Source: Pseudomonadota bacterium (GTDB lineage: Bacteria; Pseudomonadota; Gammaproteobacteria; Burkholderiales; Gallionellaceae). From it: a DNA stretch of 8,769 nt. The position numbers and the translations under genes were made by a program. The stretch covers positions 1 through 8,769 of the forward strand of contig JAJXWG010000057.1 in assembly GCA_021781695.1 (NCBI GenBank), given 5' to 3'. Positions 1-6,681 of this stretch are shown in pieces. Position 1 is the first letter of the stretch; every line of letters starts with the position of its first letter. The notes under the pieces were generated by a model, which saw only the letters and a program-made list of their open reading frames with translations, was not told where the DNA came from and made no database searches.

Positions 1-164
1 AGCATCTCTCTTGCCAGCCTTGCCCAGAAACCCGTGTAGTCTTCTTCCGCTTCCTGGCAAAGCGCCTGATAGGCTTTCATGCCCGATACATTTGCCTGGG
101 CTGCGAATTCGTCGGAAGGATTGAAAATGCGATTTTCGTGCATGACTGACTGGATGTTGGACAT
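1..164 (-). CDS. acs: Acetyl-CoA synthetase, N-terminal fragment (cut by window edge)
   Basis: Reading the minus strand from an ATG at 164-162 gives 54 uninterrupted codons up to the window edge. The peptide begins MSNIQSVMHENRIFNPSDEF and continues through a stretch containing the residues NVSGMKAYQAL and GFWARLARE. I recognise this as the N-terminal cap of AMP-forming acetyl-CoA synthetases, which activate acetate with ATP and CoA in the cytoplasm. A full protein is about 650 residues, so less than a tenth is present and no catalytic motif can be checked. The start is supported by an AGGAG-type ribosome binding site (minus strand, about 175-171) five to six bases before the ATG. The gene diverges from pyrG. 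Identification rests on recalled family wording, since the adenylation motifs lie outside the window. A related acyl-CoA synthetase such as propionyl-CoA synthetase is the main alternative. Confidence 0.85.
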   Translation of the reverse strand, partial: MSNIQSVMHENRIFNPSDEFAAQANVSGMKAYQALCQEAEEDYTGFWARLAREM

Positions 165-193
165 ATTGACTCCTGAGGCTGGGCTGAAGATCG

Positions 194-223
194 ATGGTAG
201 TTTTTTTAGGCACTGCCTGTCAA
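194..223 (-). promoter_or_regulatory. Candidate sigma70 promoter for acs
   Basis: On the minus strand a perfect -35 TTGACA (223-218) is followed after 18 bases by TACCAT (199-194), a 4/6 match to the -10 consensus. Transcription would begin near 187, giving a leader of about two dozen bases that contains the AGGAG ribosome binding site of acs. The spacer includes a run of seven A. This is pattern matching only. No activator site was recognised. Confidence 0.45.
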
Positions 224-301
224 TCGCCGGCAGGCGGTTTGCCGCCGCAGGAAGATGCGGCGCGCCTGATCTAAGGATGCGTTCTGCAGTCGCAGTTCAT
301 T

Positions 302-329
302 TTGAGAGTGGGGGTTTTTACGGTATCAT
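302..329 (+). promoter_or_regulatory. Candidate sigma70 promoter for pyrG, placed for a leaderless mRNA
   Basis: TTGAGA (302-307) and TATCAT (324-329) each match the sigma70 consensus at 5 of 6 positions and are separated by 16 bases. The predicted start site falls at 335-338, in the sequence CCCCATG whose ATG (338-340) is the pyrG start codon. The 5' untranslated region would therefore be zero to three bases long. No Shine-Dalgarno sequence lies in the usual window before that ATG, which agrees with leaderless translation. The C-run at the start site could allow start-site choice to respond to CTP, but that is inference. Confidence 0.5.
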
Positions 330-337
330 TATGCCCC

Positions 338-1987
338 ATGACAAAGTACATATTCATTACCGGCGGCGTGGTATCATCACTGGGCAAGGGGATTGCCGCG
401 GCTTCCCTTGCCGCGATCCTTGAGTCTCGTGGCCTCAAGGTCACCATGCTCAAGCTTGATCCCTATATCAACGTCGATCCGGGCACCATGAGTCCGTTTC
501 AGCATGGAGAGGTTTTTGTCACCGAAGACGGCGCGGAAACCGACCTGGACCTGGGTCATTACGAGCGCTTCATCACCGCGAAGATGAGGAAGGCAAACAA
601 TTTCACCACCGGGCAGATATACGAGAGCGTGATCCGCAAGGAGAGGCGCGGCGAGTATCTTGGCAAGACGGTTCAAGTCATACCTCACATCACCAACGAG
701 ATTCAGGCCTTTGTGGAGCGCGGCGCCGCGGCATATCACGGCGACAAGGCCGATGTCGCGATCGTCGAGATCGGCGGCACGGTGGGCGACATCGAATCTC
801 TGCCTTTTCTGGAAGCCGCGCGCCAGATGGGTTTGCGCATGGGGCGCAATCAGGTTGCCTATGTGCATTTGACTCTGGTGCCCTATATTGCGACCGCCGG
901 CGAATTGAAAACCAAGCCGACCCAGCACAGCGTGCAGAAGCTGCGCGAGATCGGCATATTCCCGACCGCGCTTTTGTGCCGTGCTGACAGGCGCATACCT
1001 GACGACGAGCGCGCGAAGATTTCGCTGTTCGCGAATGTGCGCGAAGACGCGGTGATCTCGATGTGGGATGCAGACACCATCTACAAGATTCCGCAGATGC
1101 TCAATGATCAGGGGCTGGATCGCATCGTCTGCGAGGAGCTCAAGCTTGATCTGCCGCCTGCCGACCTTTCTGTCTGGACGAAGCTGGTTCATGCGCTGGA
1201 GCATCCGGAGCATCAGATCACCATCGGCATGGTCGGAAAATATGTGGAACTGACCGAATCCTACAAGTCGTTGATAGAGGCACTGCGCCATGCGGGAATA
1301 CATACTGCAACCCGCGTCAACATTGAATATGTGGACTCGGAAGTGCTCGAATCAAAAGGCACACAAAGCCTGGAACATTTCGATGCGATACTGGTGCCGG
1401 GCGGTTTCGGCGCTAGAGGCACGGAAGGAAAAATATCCGCAATCCGCTATGCGCGCGAAAACAAGGTGCCCTATCTTGGCATCTGCTTAGGCATGCAGCT
1501 TGCGGTGATCGAATATGCGCGCGATGTCGCGGGCATGAAGGACGCGAACAGCACCGAACTCAATCCCGAGACCGAACATCCTGTGGTGGCGCTGATCACC
1601 GAGTGGCAGGATCGCGACGGGCGCGTCAAGACGCGCAGCAATGATTCGGATATGGGCGGCACGATGCGCCTGGGTTCGCAACGCTGTCCTGTGATACCAG
1701 GCACGCTGGCGTATCGCATTTACGGCGCGGAAGTGAATGAGCGGCATCGCCATCGCTATGAAGTGAACAACCATTATGTGCCGGAACTTGAAAAAACCGG
1801 CCTGATCATTTCTGCGCGCACCCCGACGGAGAATCTGCCGGAAATCATGGAACTGCCGCAAGCTATGCATCCGTGGTTTGTTGGCGTGCAGTTTCATCCG
1901 GAGTTTACCTCTACGCCGCGCACAGGGCATCCGCTGTTCATCGCGTTCGTAGCGGCCGCTTTGCAACGTCAGAAGACAGGCAGATGA
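338..1987 (+). CDS. pyrG: CTP synthase (glutamine-hydrolysing)
   Basis: Cytoplasmic enzyme that converts UTP to CTP using ATP and glutamine, the last step of pyrimidine nucleotide synthesis. The protein has 549 residues, normal for the family. The N-terminal synthase domain (about 1-270) starts MTKYIFITGGVVSSLGKGI, with the nucleotide-binding SSLGKG at 13-18. It carries the DPYINVDPGTMSP block at 41-53, the HGEVFVTEDG block at 56-65, and EIGGTVGDIES at 144-154. The C-terminal class I glutamine amidotransferase domain (about 295-545) shows the oxyanion loop near PGGFGARG (354-361), the nucleophile Cys383 in GICLG, and the His520/Glu522 pair in QFHPEF. I chose the ATG at 338 because it gives the family-standard N-terminus; an in-frame TTG at 302 would add 12 residues unlike the family. 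It is the first gene of a likely pyrG-kdsA-eno unit, with 43 bases to kdsA. The start lacks a Shine-Dalgarno sequence. Confidence 0.98.
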   Translation: MTKYIFITGGVVSSLGKGIAAASLAAILESRGLKVTMLKLDPYINVDPGTMSPFQHGEVFVTEDGAETDLDLGHYERFITAKMRKANNFTTGQIYESVIRKERRGEYLGKTVQVIPHITNEIQAFVERGAAAYHGDKADVAIVEIGGTVGDIESLPFLEAARQMGLRMGRNQVAYVHLTLVPYIATAGELKTKPTQHSVQKLREIGIFPTALLCRADRRIPDDERAKISLFANVREDAVISMWDADTIYKIPQMLNDQGLDRIVCEELKLDLPPADLSVWTKLVHALEHPEHQITIGMVGKYVELTESYKSLIEALRHAGIHTATRVNIEYVDSEVLESKGTQSLEHFDAILVPGGFGARGTEGKISAIRYARENKVPYLGICLGMQLAVIEYARDVAGMKDANSTELNPETEHPVVALITEWQDRDGRVKTRSNDSDMGGTMRLGSQRCPVIPGTLAYRIYGAEVNERHRHRYEVNNHYVPELEKTGLIISARTPTENLPEIMELPQAMHPWFVGVQFHPEFTSTPRTGHPLFIAFVAAALQRQKTGR

Positions 1988-1998
1988 TAGAGGACATG

Positions 1999-2015
1999 TG
2001 TGCCAAAGCGGCACA
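1999..2015 (+). other. Small intercistronic hairpin before kdsA
   Basis: TGTGCC (1999-2004) and GGCACA (2010-2015) form a perfect 6-base stem with a five-base loop in the 43-base pyrG-kdsA gap. It ends four bases before the kdsA Shine-Dalgarno sequence (2020-2026). No T-run follows, so it is not an intrinsic terminator. It could affect mRNA processing or ribosome loading at kdsA, or be chance. Confidence 0.3.
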
Positions 2016-2030
2016 ACTTAAGGTGATCTT

Positions 2031-2882
2031 GTGAAATTATGTAACTATGAAGTCGGGCTGAACCGCCCTTTATTCCTGATCGCAGGCCCGTGCGTGATCG
2101 AGTCGCACCAGATGGCGATGGATACCGCAGGCACGCTGCAGGAAATCTGCCGCGAATTGAACTTGCCATTCATTTACAAGTCATCCTACGACAAGGCCAA
2201 CCGCAGCTCTGGAAAGTCGTTCCGCGGTTTCGGCATGGATGCGGGGCTAAAAATATTGAGCGAGGTCAAGTCTCAGCTTGGCGTGCCGGTGCTGACCGAT
2301 GTGCACAGCATCGAGGAAATCGAACCCGTTGCGTCGGTAGTCGACGTATTGCAGACCCCGGCTTTCCTGTGCCGGCAGACCGATTTCATCCATGCGGTGG
2401 CAAGTTCCGGCAAGCCCGTGAACATCAAGAAAGGGCAGTTCTTGTCTCCCTGGGACATGCAGAACGTGGTCGAGAAGGCGAAGGATGCAAGCGGTCAGGA
2501 CAACATCATGGTGTGCGAGCGAGGCGCGTCATTCGGCTATAACAACCTGGTGTCTGACATGCGGTCTCTTTCCGTGATGCGCAATACGGAATGCCCTGTT
2601 GTTTTCGACGCGACGCATTCGGTGCAGCTGCCGGGAGGCCAGGGAACGGTGTCGGGTGGCCAGCGCGAATTCGTGCCGGTGCTGGCGCGCGCGGCGGTCG
2701 CGGCCGGTATTTCCGGACTCTTCATGGAGACGCACCCGAATCCTTCCCGCGCACTGTCGGACGGGCCGAATGCCTTTCCGCTCGGTCATCTGAAGGCGCT
2801 GTTGAAAACACTCATGGTGCTTGACGACGCGGTCAAGCAGCAGGGATTGATTGAAGAGACGATAGATTTGAAGAATTGCTGA
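2031..2882 (+). CDS. kdsA: 3-deoxy-8-phosphooctulonate (KDO-8-P) synthase, metal-dependent class
   Basis: Cytoplasmic enzyme that condenses phosphoenolpyruvate with arabinose 5-phosphate to KDO 8-phosphate, the precursor of the KDO sugar joining lipid A to the LPS core. The 283-residue length is normal. Visible landmarks are AGPCVIES (18-25), the KANRSS substrate loop (55-60), LCRQTD (113-118), NIKKGQFLSPWD (131-142), FGYNNLV (168-174) and ATHSVQLPGG (194-203). The residues that bind metal in class II enzymes are all present: Cys21, His196, Glu233 and Asp244. Their spacing matches the Aquifex aeolicus enzyme as I remember it, whereas the metal-free E. coli enzyme has Asn in place of the Cys. 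Translation begins at a GTG preceded by a strong AAGGTGA ribosome binding site (2020-2026). No later start keeps the N-terminal strand. It lies between pyrG and eno; enolase makes its substrate phosphoenolpyruvate. Confidence 0.97.
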   Translation: MKLCNYEVGLNRPLFLIAGPCVIESHQMAMDTAGTLQEICRELNLPFIYKSSYDKANRSSGKSFRGFGMDAGLKILSEVKSQLGVPVLTDVHSIEEIEPVASVVDVLQTPAFLCRQTDFIHAVASSGKPVNIKKGQFLSPWDMQNVVEKAKDASGQDNIMVCERGASFGYNNLVSDMRSLSVMRNTECPVVFDATHSVQLPGGQGTVSGGQREFVPVLARAAVAAGISGLFMETHPNPSRALSDGPNAFPLGHLKALLKTLMVLDDAVKQQGLIEETIDLKNC

Positions 2883-2953
2883 TTGCCGGAAATTCTACGT
2901 GATTGGCTGTTTGGTTTGCGAAATTTTGATTTGATAGAAAATAAGGATAAATG

Positions 2954-4237
2954 ATGAGTGCAATAGTTGATGTGATCGCCCGCGAGATTCTGGATTCGCG
3001 CGGCAATCCTACCGTGGAAGCCGATGTGCTGCTGGAATCGGGCGTGATGGGACGCGCTGCCGTGCCGTCCGGCGCTTCCACCGGGACGCGGGAAGCGATA
3101 GAGCTGCGCGATGAGGATAAGCAGCGCTATCTTGGGAAAGGCGTATTGAAGGCGGTGGAATATGTGAACACCGAAATCGCTGAAGCGATCATCGGTCTTG
3201 ATGCGAGCGAGCAGGCGTTCATAGACCAGACCATGATAGAGCTCGACGGCACTGAGAACAAATCCCGTCTGGGCGCGAATGCGATTCTGGCTGTGTCCAT
3301 GGCAGTTGCGCGCGCGGCAGCGGAAGAGTCGGGTCTGCCGCTATACCGTTATCTGGGCGGTTCGGCCAAGATGCAGCTGCCCGTTCCGATGATGAATATC
3401 ATCAATGGCGGTGCGCATGCGAACAACAACATCGACATGCAGGAATTCATGATCATACCGGTGGGTGCGCCGAGTTTTCGCGAGGCATTGCGCTACGGTG
3501 CGGAGGTGTTTCACGCGCTGAAAAAATTGATAGACGCAAAAGGCATGCCCACGACAGTGGGCGACGAAGGCGGGTTTGCACCCAATCTGCCGAGCAATGA
3601 GGCTGCGCTGCAGCTGATCGTCGAAGGGATCGAGGCTGCAGGCTTTGTGCCGGGCAAGGACGTTTCCATCGGTGTGGACTGCGCGAGCTCCGAGTTTTAC
3701 AAGCATGGCCTTTACTGTCTCGACTCGGAAGGGCTGAAGCTGACCTCCGCACAATTTGTCGACTATCTGGCCAGCTGGGCGGACAAGTATCCCATGATCA
3801 GCATCGAAGACGGCATGGCTGAAAACGACTGGGAGGGCTGGAAGCTTCTGACCCAGCGTCTTGGCAAGCATGTGCAGATCGTGGGCGACGACATATTCGT
3901 CACCAACACCCGGATATTGCGCGAAGGGATCAGGCAGGGCATAGGCAATTCCATATTGATCAAGGTCAACCAGATCGGCACGCTGACCGAGACTTTTGAA
4001 GCAATCGAGATGGCCAAGCGAGCAGGTTACACAGCGGTGATTTCGCACCGCTCGGGCGAGACCGAGGACAGCACAATTGCCGATATCGCGGTGGCGACCA
4101 ATGCGCTGCAGATCAAGACGGGCTCGGCTTCGCGTTCGGATCGCATGGCGAAATACAATCAGCTTTTGCGCATAGAGGAAGACCTGGGGGCAACCGCCTC
4201 CTATCCCGGAATCGGTGCGTATTACCAGTTGAACTAA
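2954..4237 (+). CDS. eno: Enolase (phosphopyruvate hydratase)
   Basis: Glycolytic enzyme interconverting 2-phosphoglycerate and phosphoenolpyruvate; in some bacteria it is also part of the RNA degradosome. The protein has 427 residues, typical of bacterial enolases. The N-terminal domain contains ARE-LDSRGNPT (9-20) and the mobile SGAST loop (39-43). In the barrel domain I see His155 and Glu164, Glu205 in GDEGGFAP, the Mg ligands Asp242, Glu285 and Asp312, catalytic Lys337, His365 in the SHRSGETED signature (364-372), and Lys388. All are at the spacing of the E. coli enzyme. Two ATG codons stand in tandem (2951, 2954). AAGGA (2943-2947) lies six bases from the second and three from the first, so I chose 2954, which gives the usual MSAIVDV start. 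The gap to kdsA is 71 bases, so cotranscription is likely but not certain. An intrinsic terminator follows 29 bases after the stop. Confidence 0.98.
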   Translation: MSAIVDVIAREILDSRGNPTVEADVLLESGVMGRAAVPSGASTGTREAIELRDEDKQRYLGKGVLKAVEYVNTEIAEAIIGLDASEQAFIDQTMIELDGTENKSRLGANAILAVSMAVARAAAEESGLPLYRYLGGSAKMQLPVPMMNIINGGAHANNNIDMQEFMIIPVGAPSFREALRYGAEVFHALKKLIDAKGMPTTVGDEGGFAPNLPSNEAALQLIVEGIEAAGFVPGKDVSIGVDCASSEFYKHGLYCLDSEGLKLTSAQFVDYLASWADKYPMISIEDGMAENDWEGWKLLTQRLGKHVQIVGDDIFVTNTRILREGIRQGIGNSILIKVNQIGTLTETFEAIEMAKRAGYTAVISHRSGETEDSTIADIAVATNALQIKTGSASRSDRMAKYNQLLRIEEDLGATASYPGIGAYYQLN

Positions 4238-4266
4238 GTTGTGCAAAGTCTGGAAACTGGATATCT

Positions 4267-4296
4267 GCCCCGGGCCCAGGTCCGGGGCGTTTTTTT
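4267..4296 (+). terminator. Rho-independent terminator after eno
   Basis: GCCCCGG (4267-4273) pairs perfectly with CCGGGGC (4282-4288) around an eight-base loop, and after one G there is a run of seven T (4290-4296). Stem, GC content and T-tract fit a strong intrinsic terminator for the pyrG-kdsA-eno transcript. The T-run is only on the plus-strand side, so it is directional. It lies 32 bases before ftsB, which must depend on read-through or its own start. Confidence 0.9.
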
Positions 4297-4328
4297 GCAG
4301 GCCTTGCTGAAACGAAGTTCCAAGACCT

Positions 4329-4685
4329 ATGAGAATCGTCACGCTGATCCTGATTGTTCTGCTGCTGTTGTTGCAGTACCCGCTTTGGCTTGGGCGCGGA
4401 GGCTGGCTGCGCGTGTGGGATCTGCATCGTCAGGTTGAAGCGCAACAGCAGGTCAATGCGCAGACTGCTGCGCGCAATGCAACGCTTGATGCGGAAGTGC
4501 GCGACTTGAAACAGGGTACTGAGGCGATCGAAGAGCGCGCGCGCAATGATCTTGGCATGGTCAGGAAAGACGAAGTGTTTTACCAGATTCTAGACGATGC
4601 CGCTGCTGCATCGTCTGTTGCGCAGGTCAAGCCGGATGCTAATAGCCCAGCGCCTTCGCACCCTGATAAAAAGCAAAACTGGTAA
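4329..4685 (+). CDS. ftsB: Cell division protein FtsB (DivIC/septum formation initiator family)
   Basis: Small bitopic inner-membrane protein. In proteobacteria FtsB forms a complex with FtsL and FtsQ that helps activate septal peptidoglycan synthesis. The 118-residue protein has the family layout. A short cytoplasmic start is followed by one membrane segment (about 3-21, rich in Leu/Ile/Val), then the GRGGWLRVWDL junction (22-32). Next come a charged, Gln-rich coiled coil (about 33-70) and the conserved ERARNDLGMVRKDEVFYQI region (69-87). A low-complexity Ala/Ser/Pro tail (91-118) ends the protein. The ATG at 4329 is the only start that keeps the whole membrane segment, but no clear Shine-Dalgarno sequence precedes it. 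Placement after eno is usual in Betaproteobacteria. Its last 47 bases overlap the 3' end of feoB on the other strand. The tail beyond residue 90 is not conserved in character and may be dispensable. Confidence 0.93.
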   Translation: MRIVTLILIVLLLLLQYPLWLGRGGWLRVWDLHRQVEAQQQVNAQTAARNATLDAEVRDLKQGTEAIEERARNDLGMVRKDEVFYQILDDAAAASSVAQVKPDANSPAPSHPDKKQNW

Positions 4686-6426
4686 GCCAGGCCAGGCTCA
4701 GTGACCAGCCAATCGAAAACAGCATGAAGCCTGTGCTTTTCGATTCGCTCTTCAAGGTTGCGATGGCCGAAAGACAGGGCGTGTAGATCAGCGTGAACAG
4801 CATGAAGCTGTAGGCCTGTACCCAGTCGATCTGGTGAGACAGGGTGCTCCCCAGTGCGGAGCCGGTGAGGCCGTAAATTACGGCAAGCGAACCGATGACG
4901 ATTTCCTTTGCGACGAAGCCGAAGATCAGCGCAATGGTGAGCTGTTCGTTTATGCCTATGGGCGCGAAGATCGGATGCAGCAAGTGGCCTATCATCCCGG
5001 AGAGCGTGTCAGCACTTGCTGGCGCAGCAGAAAAGGGCAGGTGGGTCAAGAGCCAGACCAGCACGACACCTGCGATGATGAAGGTCGTTGCGCGGTTCAG
5101 GAAATGCCTGATTTCCAGCCAACCCCTGAGCACCATCTGACGCAGGGTCGGAAAGCGATAGGGAGGCAGTTCGAGCACGAAAGGTTCGCTGTTGGTAAAT
5201 CTCCCCTTGAAAAGCAATGCGGTAAGGATGGCGGAGGCGAAGCTGAACAGATACAGCGAAAACAATACCAGCGGTGCTGCATGGGGTGAAAACAGCGCTG
5301 CGATGATGAAGACGAACACCTGCAGGCGCGCGGAGCAAAGCGAAAACGGGATCACCAGCATGGTCAAAAGACGTATCGCGCGCGAGCGCATCACGCGGGT
5401 TCCCATCAGTGCCGGCACATTGCAGCCGAAGCCCATCAGGAGCATCACGAAGCCGCGCCCGTCCAGCCCCATTTTTGCCATCAGTGCATCCATCAGGAAA
5501 GCCGCGCGCGACAGATAGCCGCTGTCTTCCACGATGGCCATCAACAGGAAGAACAGCACGATCACCGGCACGAAAGCTGCGACTGTCGCGATGCCGTTGT
5601 AGATGCCATCCAGCAGCAGTCCCTGCAGAATCTGTGGCAGGCTGGTCAGCATGTGGTTTAGCAGGGCTTCCCGCACCCAGGCAAGCCCCGTTGCGATTCC
5701 GCCTTGCAGCGGCTGGCTGAAAAAGAAGATGCCCTGGAACAGAAGATACATGATGCCGAAAAATATCGGCAGGCCGAGCACGGGGTGCAGCATCACGCGG
5801 TCGAGTTTTTCGGTGAGGTTGTCAGGCAGGCGTGCCGGGATTTGCACCGTCTGCCTCAGCACGCGCGCCATCTGGGTTTCGATCTGTTCATCCAGTTCGA
5901 GCTGGCTCTGCAGTTCCTCCTTCATGCCGGGCGTCGGGTAGCGCAGCGCACGGGTGATGGTCTGCAAAGCTTCAGGATAACCAGAGCCGTATTTTGCGCT
6001 GATCTGGAAGACCGGCATTTCCAGCAGTTCCGTCATTTTTCTGGTGTCTATGCTGATGCCGAATTTTTTGGCCTCGTCGTTCATGTTGAGCAGCACGACG
6101 ATGTTGATGCTTAACGCCTTGAGTTGCAGCAGGAGGCTCATCTGGCGCTCGATCTGGCTGGCATTGAGTATCACCAGTGCCAGGTCGGGAACGTTGTCGT
6201 GCAGGAAATGGCGCACCACCTGTTCGTCGTCGGAAAAGCCGTGCAGATCGTAGATGCCAGGCAGGTCGATGATTTCAACCATGTCTGAGCCCAGCAGGAT
6301 TTTTCCGCTGAGCAGTTCGACCGTGATGCCGGGCCAGTTTCCCACCCTTGCGGAGCCGCCTGTCATGCGGTTGAACAGTGTGGATTTACCGGTGTTTGGC
6401 ATGCCCAGCAAGGCGATGCGCTTCAT
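4639..6426 (-). CDS. feoB: Ferrous iron transport protein B, short form
   Basis: Inner-membrane Fe(II) transporter with an N-terminal GTPase. The G motifs are G1 GMPNTGKST (8-16), G2 Thr35 in GITVE, G3 DLPG (54-57), G4 NMND (114-117) and G5 SAK (143-145). A reduced helical linker (about 165-207) replaces the usual larger GDI domain. The membrane part starts at LHPVLGLPIFFGIMYL (213-228). It contains the two Gate motifs with their cysteines, GFGCNVPAL (332-340, Cys335) and SLCSARL (362-368, Cys364; usually CGARL), and a later PCLSA (550-554). I estimate about nine membrane segments. At 595 residues it is well below the 700-800 of E. coli-type FeoB: it lacks the long insert before the last helices, the final helix and the Cys-rich tail. 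Start and stop are intact, so this looks like a natural short variant. It overlaps feoA by 4 bases, implying translational coupling. No feoC follows. Confidence 0.96.
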   Translation of the reverse strand: MKRIALLGMPNTGKSTLFNRMTGGSARVGNWPGITVELLSGKILLGSDMVEIIDLPGIYDLHGFSDDEQVVRHFLHDNVPDLALVILNASQIERQMSLLLQLKALSINIVVLLNMNDEAKKFGISIDTRKMTELLEMPVFQISAKYGSGYPEALQTITRALRYPTPGMKEELQSQLELDEQIETQMARVLRQTVQIPARLPDNLTEKLDRVMLHPVLGLPIFFGIMYLLFQGIFFFSQPLQGGIATGLAWVREALLNHMLTSLPQILQGLLLDGIYNGIATVAAFVPVIVLFFLLMAIVEDSGYLSRAAFLMDALMAKMGLDGRGFVMLLMGFGCNVPALMGTRVMRSRAIRLLTMLVIPFSLCSARLQVFVFIIAALFSPHAAPLVLFSLYLFSFASAILTALLFKGRFTNSEPFVLELPPYRFPTLRQMVLRGWLEIRHFLNRATTFIIAGVVLVWLLTHLPFSAAPASADTLSGMIGHLLHPIFAPIGINEQLTIALIFGFVAKEIVIGSLAVIYGLTGSALGSTLSHQIDWVQAYSFMLFTLIYTPCLSAIATLKSESKSTGFMLFSIGWSLSLAWLTSFAFYQGAKALGY

Positions 6427-6653
6427 GGTTTGCTAACCTGTATTTTGGCAGCTTCATTGCGCCTCAGTAAAATGTCGGTCGTGCCTATCCTGACCTGCAG
6501 CGGGCCGGAAAAGCTGGCCTTTCTGATGAGTTCGACCTGTTTTCCGCTGCGAAATCCCAGTGCGAGCAAACGCTGGTGCAGCGCTTCTTCGGCGTGTATC
6601 GAAACGATGGTGGCAATGTCGCCCGTTTGCATTGCGGCGAGTGTGTCGGACAT
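6423..6653 (-). CDS. feoA: Ferrous iron transport protein A
   Basis: Small cytoplasmic SH3-like protein needed for FeoB-dependent Fe(II) uptake, thought to act on FeoB at the membrane. The 76-residue product is of normal length. It shows the family pattern: a GDIATIVSI strand (11-19), then LHQRLLALGFRSGKQVELI (25-43), the central SGPLQVRIGTTDILLRR (49-65) and a final EAAKIQV strand. Its TGA overlaps the feoB ATG as ATGA (6423-6426), so the two form a tight operon. I chose the ATG at 6653; a second ATG at 6632 (residue 8, MQTGDI) is possible and would still keep the domain. Neither has a Shine-Dalgarno sequence. Directly before the first ATG the mRNA reads CCUCCUU, the complement of a Shine-Dalgarno sequence. 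Fur or FNR control is common for feo operons, but I could not find a convincing box. Confidence 0.93.
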   Translation of the reverse strand: MSDTLAAMQTGDIATIVSIHAEEALHQRLLALGFRSGKQVELIRKASFSGPLQVRIGTTDILLRRNEAAKIQVSKP

Positions 6654-6681
6654 AAGGAGGCTCGATCAACTGGGTGTTGTC

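Noticed and set aside
233..246. Short inverted repeat GGCGG-TTTG-CCGCC upstream of the acs promoter
   Set aside because: Five-base GC stem in a GC-rich spacer, with no T-run and no known operator shape. Likely chance.
302..337. Longer PyrG starting at the in-frame TTG at 302
   Set aside because: The added 12 residues do not resemble PyrG N-termini, the TTG overlaps the -35 element of the proposed promoter, and the ATG at 338 gives the standard MTKYIF start.
377..1303. 308-codon open frame on the minus strand opposite pyrG
   Set aside because: It lies wholly antisense to a certain gene, its translation shows no family resemblance, and such frames are expected opposite GC-rich coding sequence.
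2883..2953. Possible separate promoter for eno in the AT-rich kdsA-eno gap
   Set aside because: The best pairs (for example TTGGTT 2911-2916 with ATAGAA or TAGAAA near 2934-2940) are weak and would start transcription on the ribosome binding site.
3341..4342. 333-codon open frame on the minus strand opposite eno
   Set aside because: It is antisense to the conserved enolase gene and runs through the terminator. The peptide is His/Arg/Gln-rich shadow sequence without recognisable domains.
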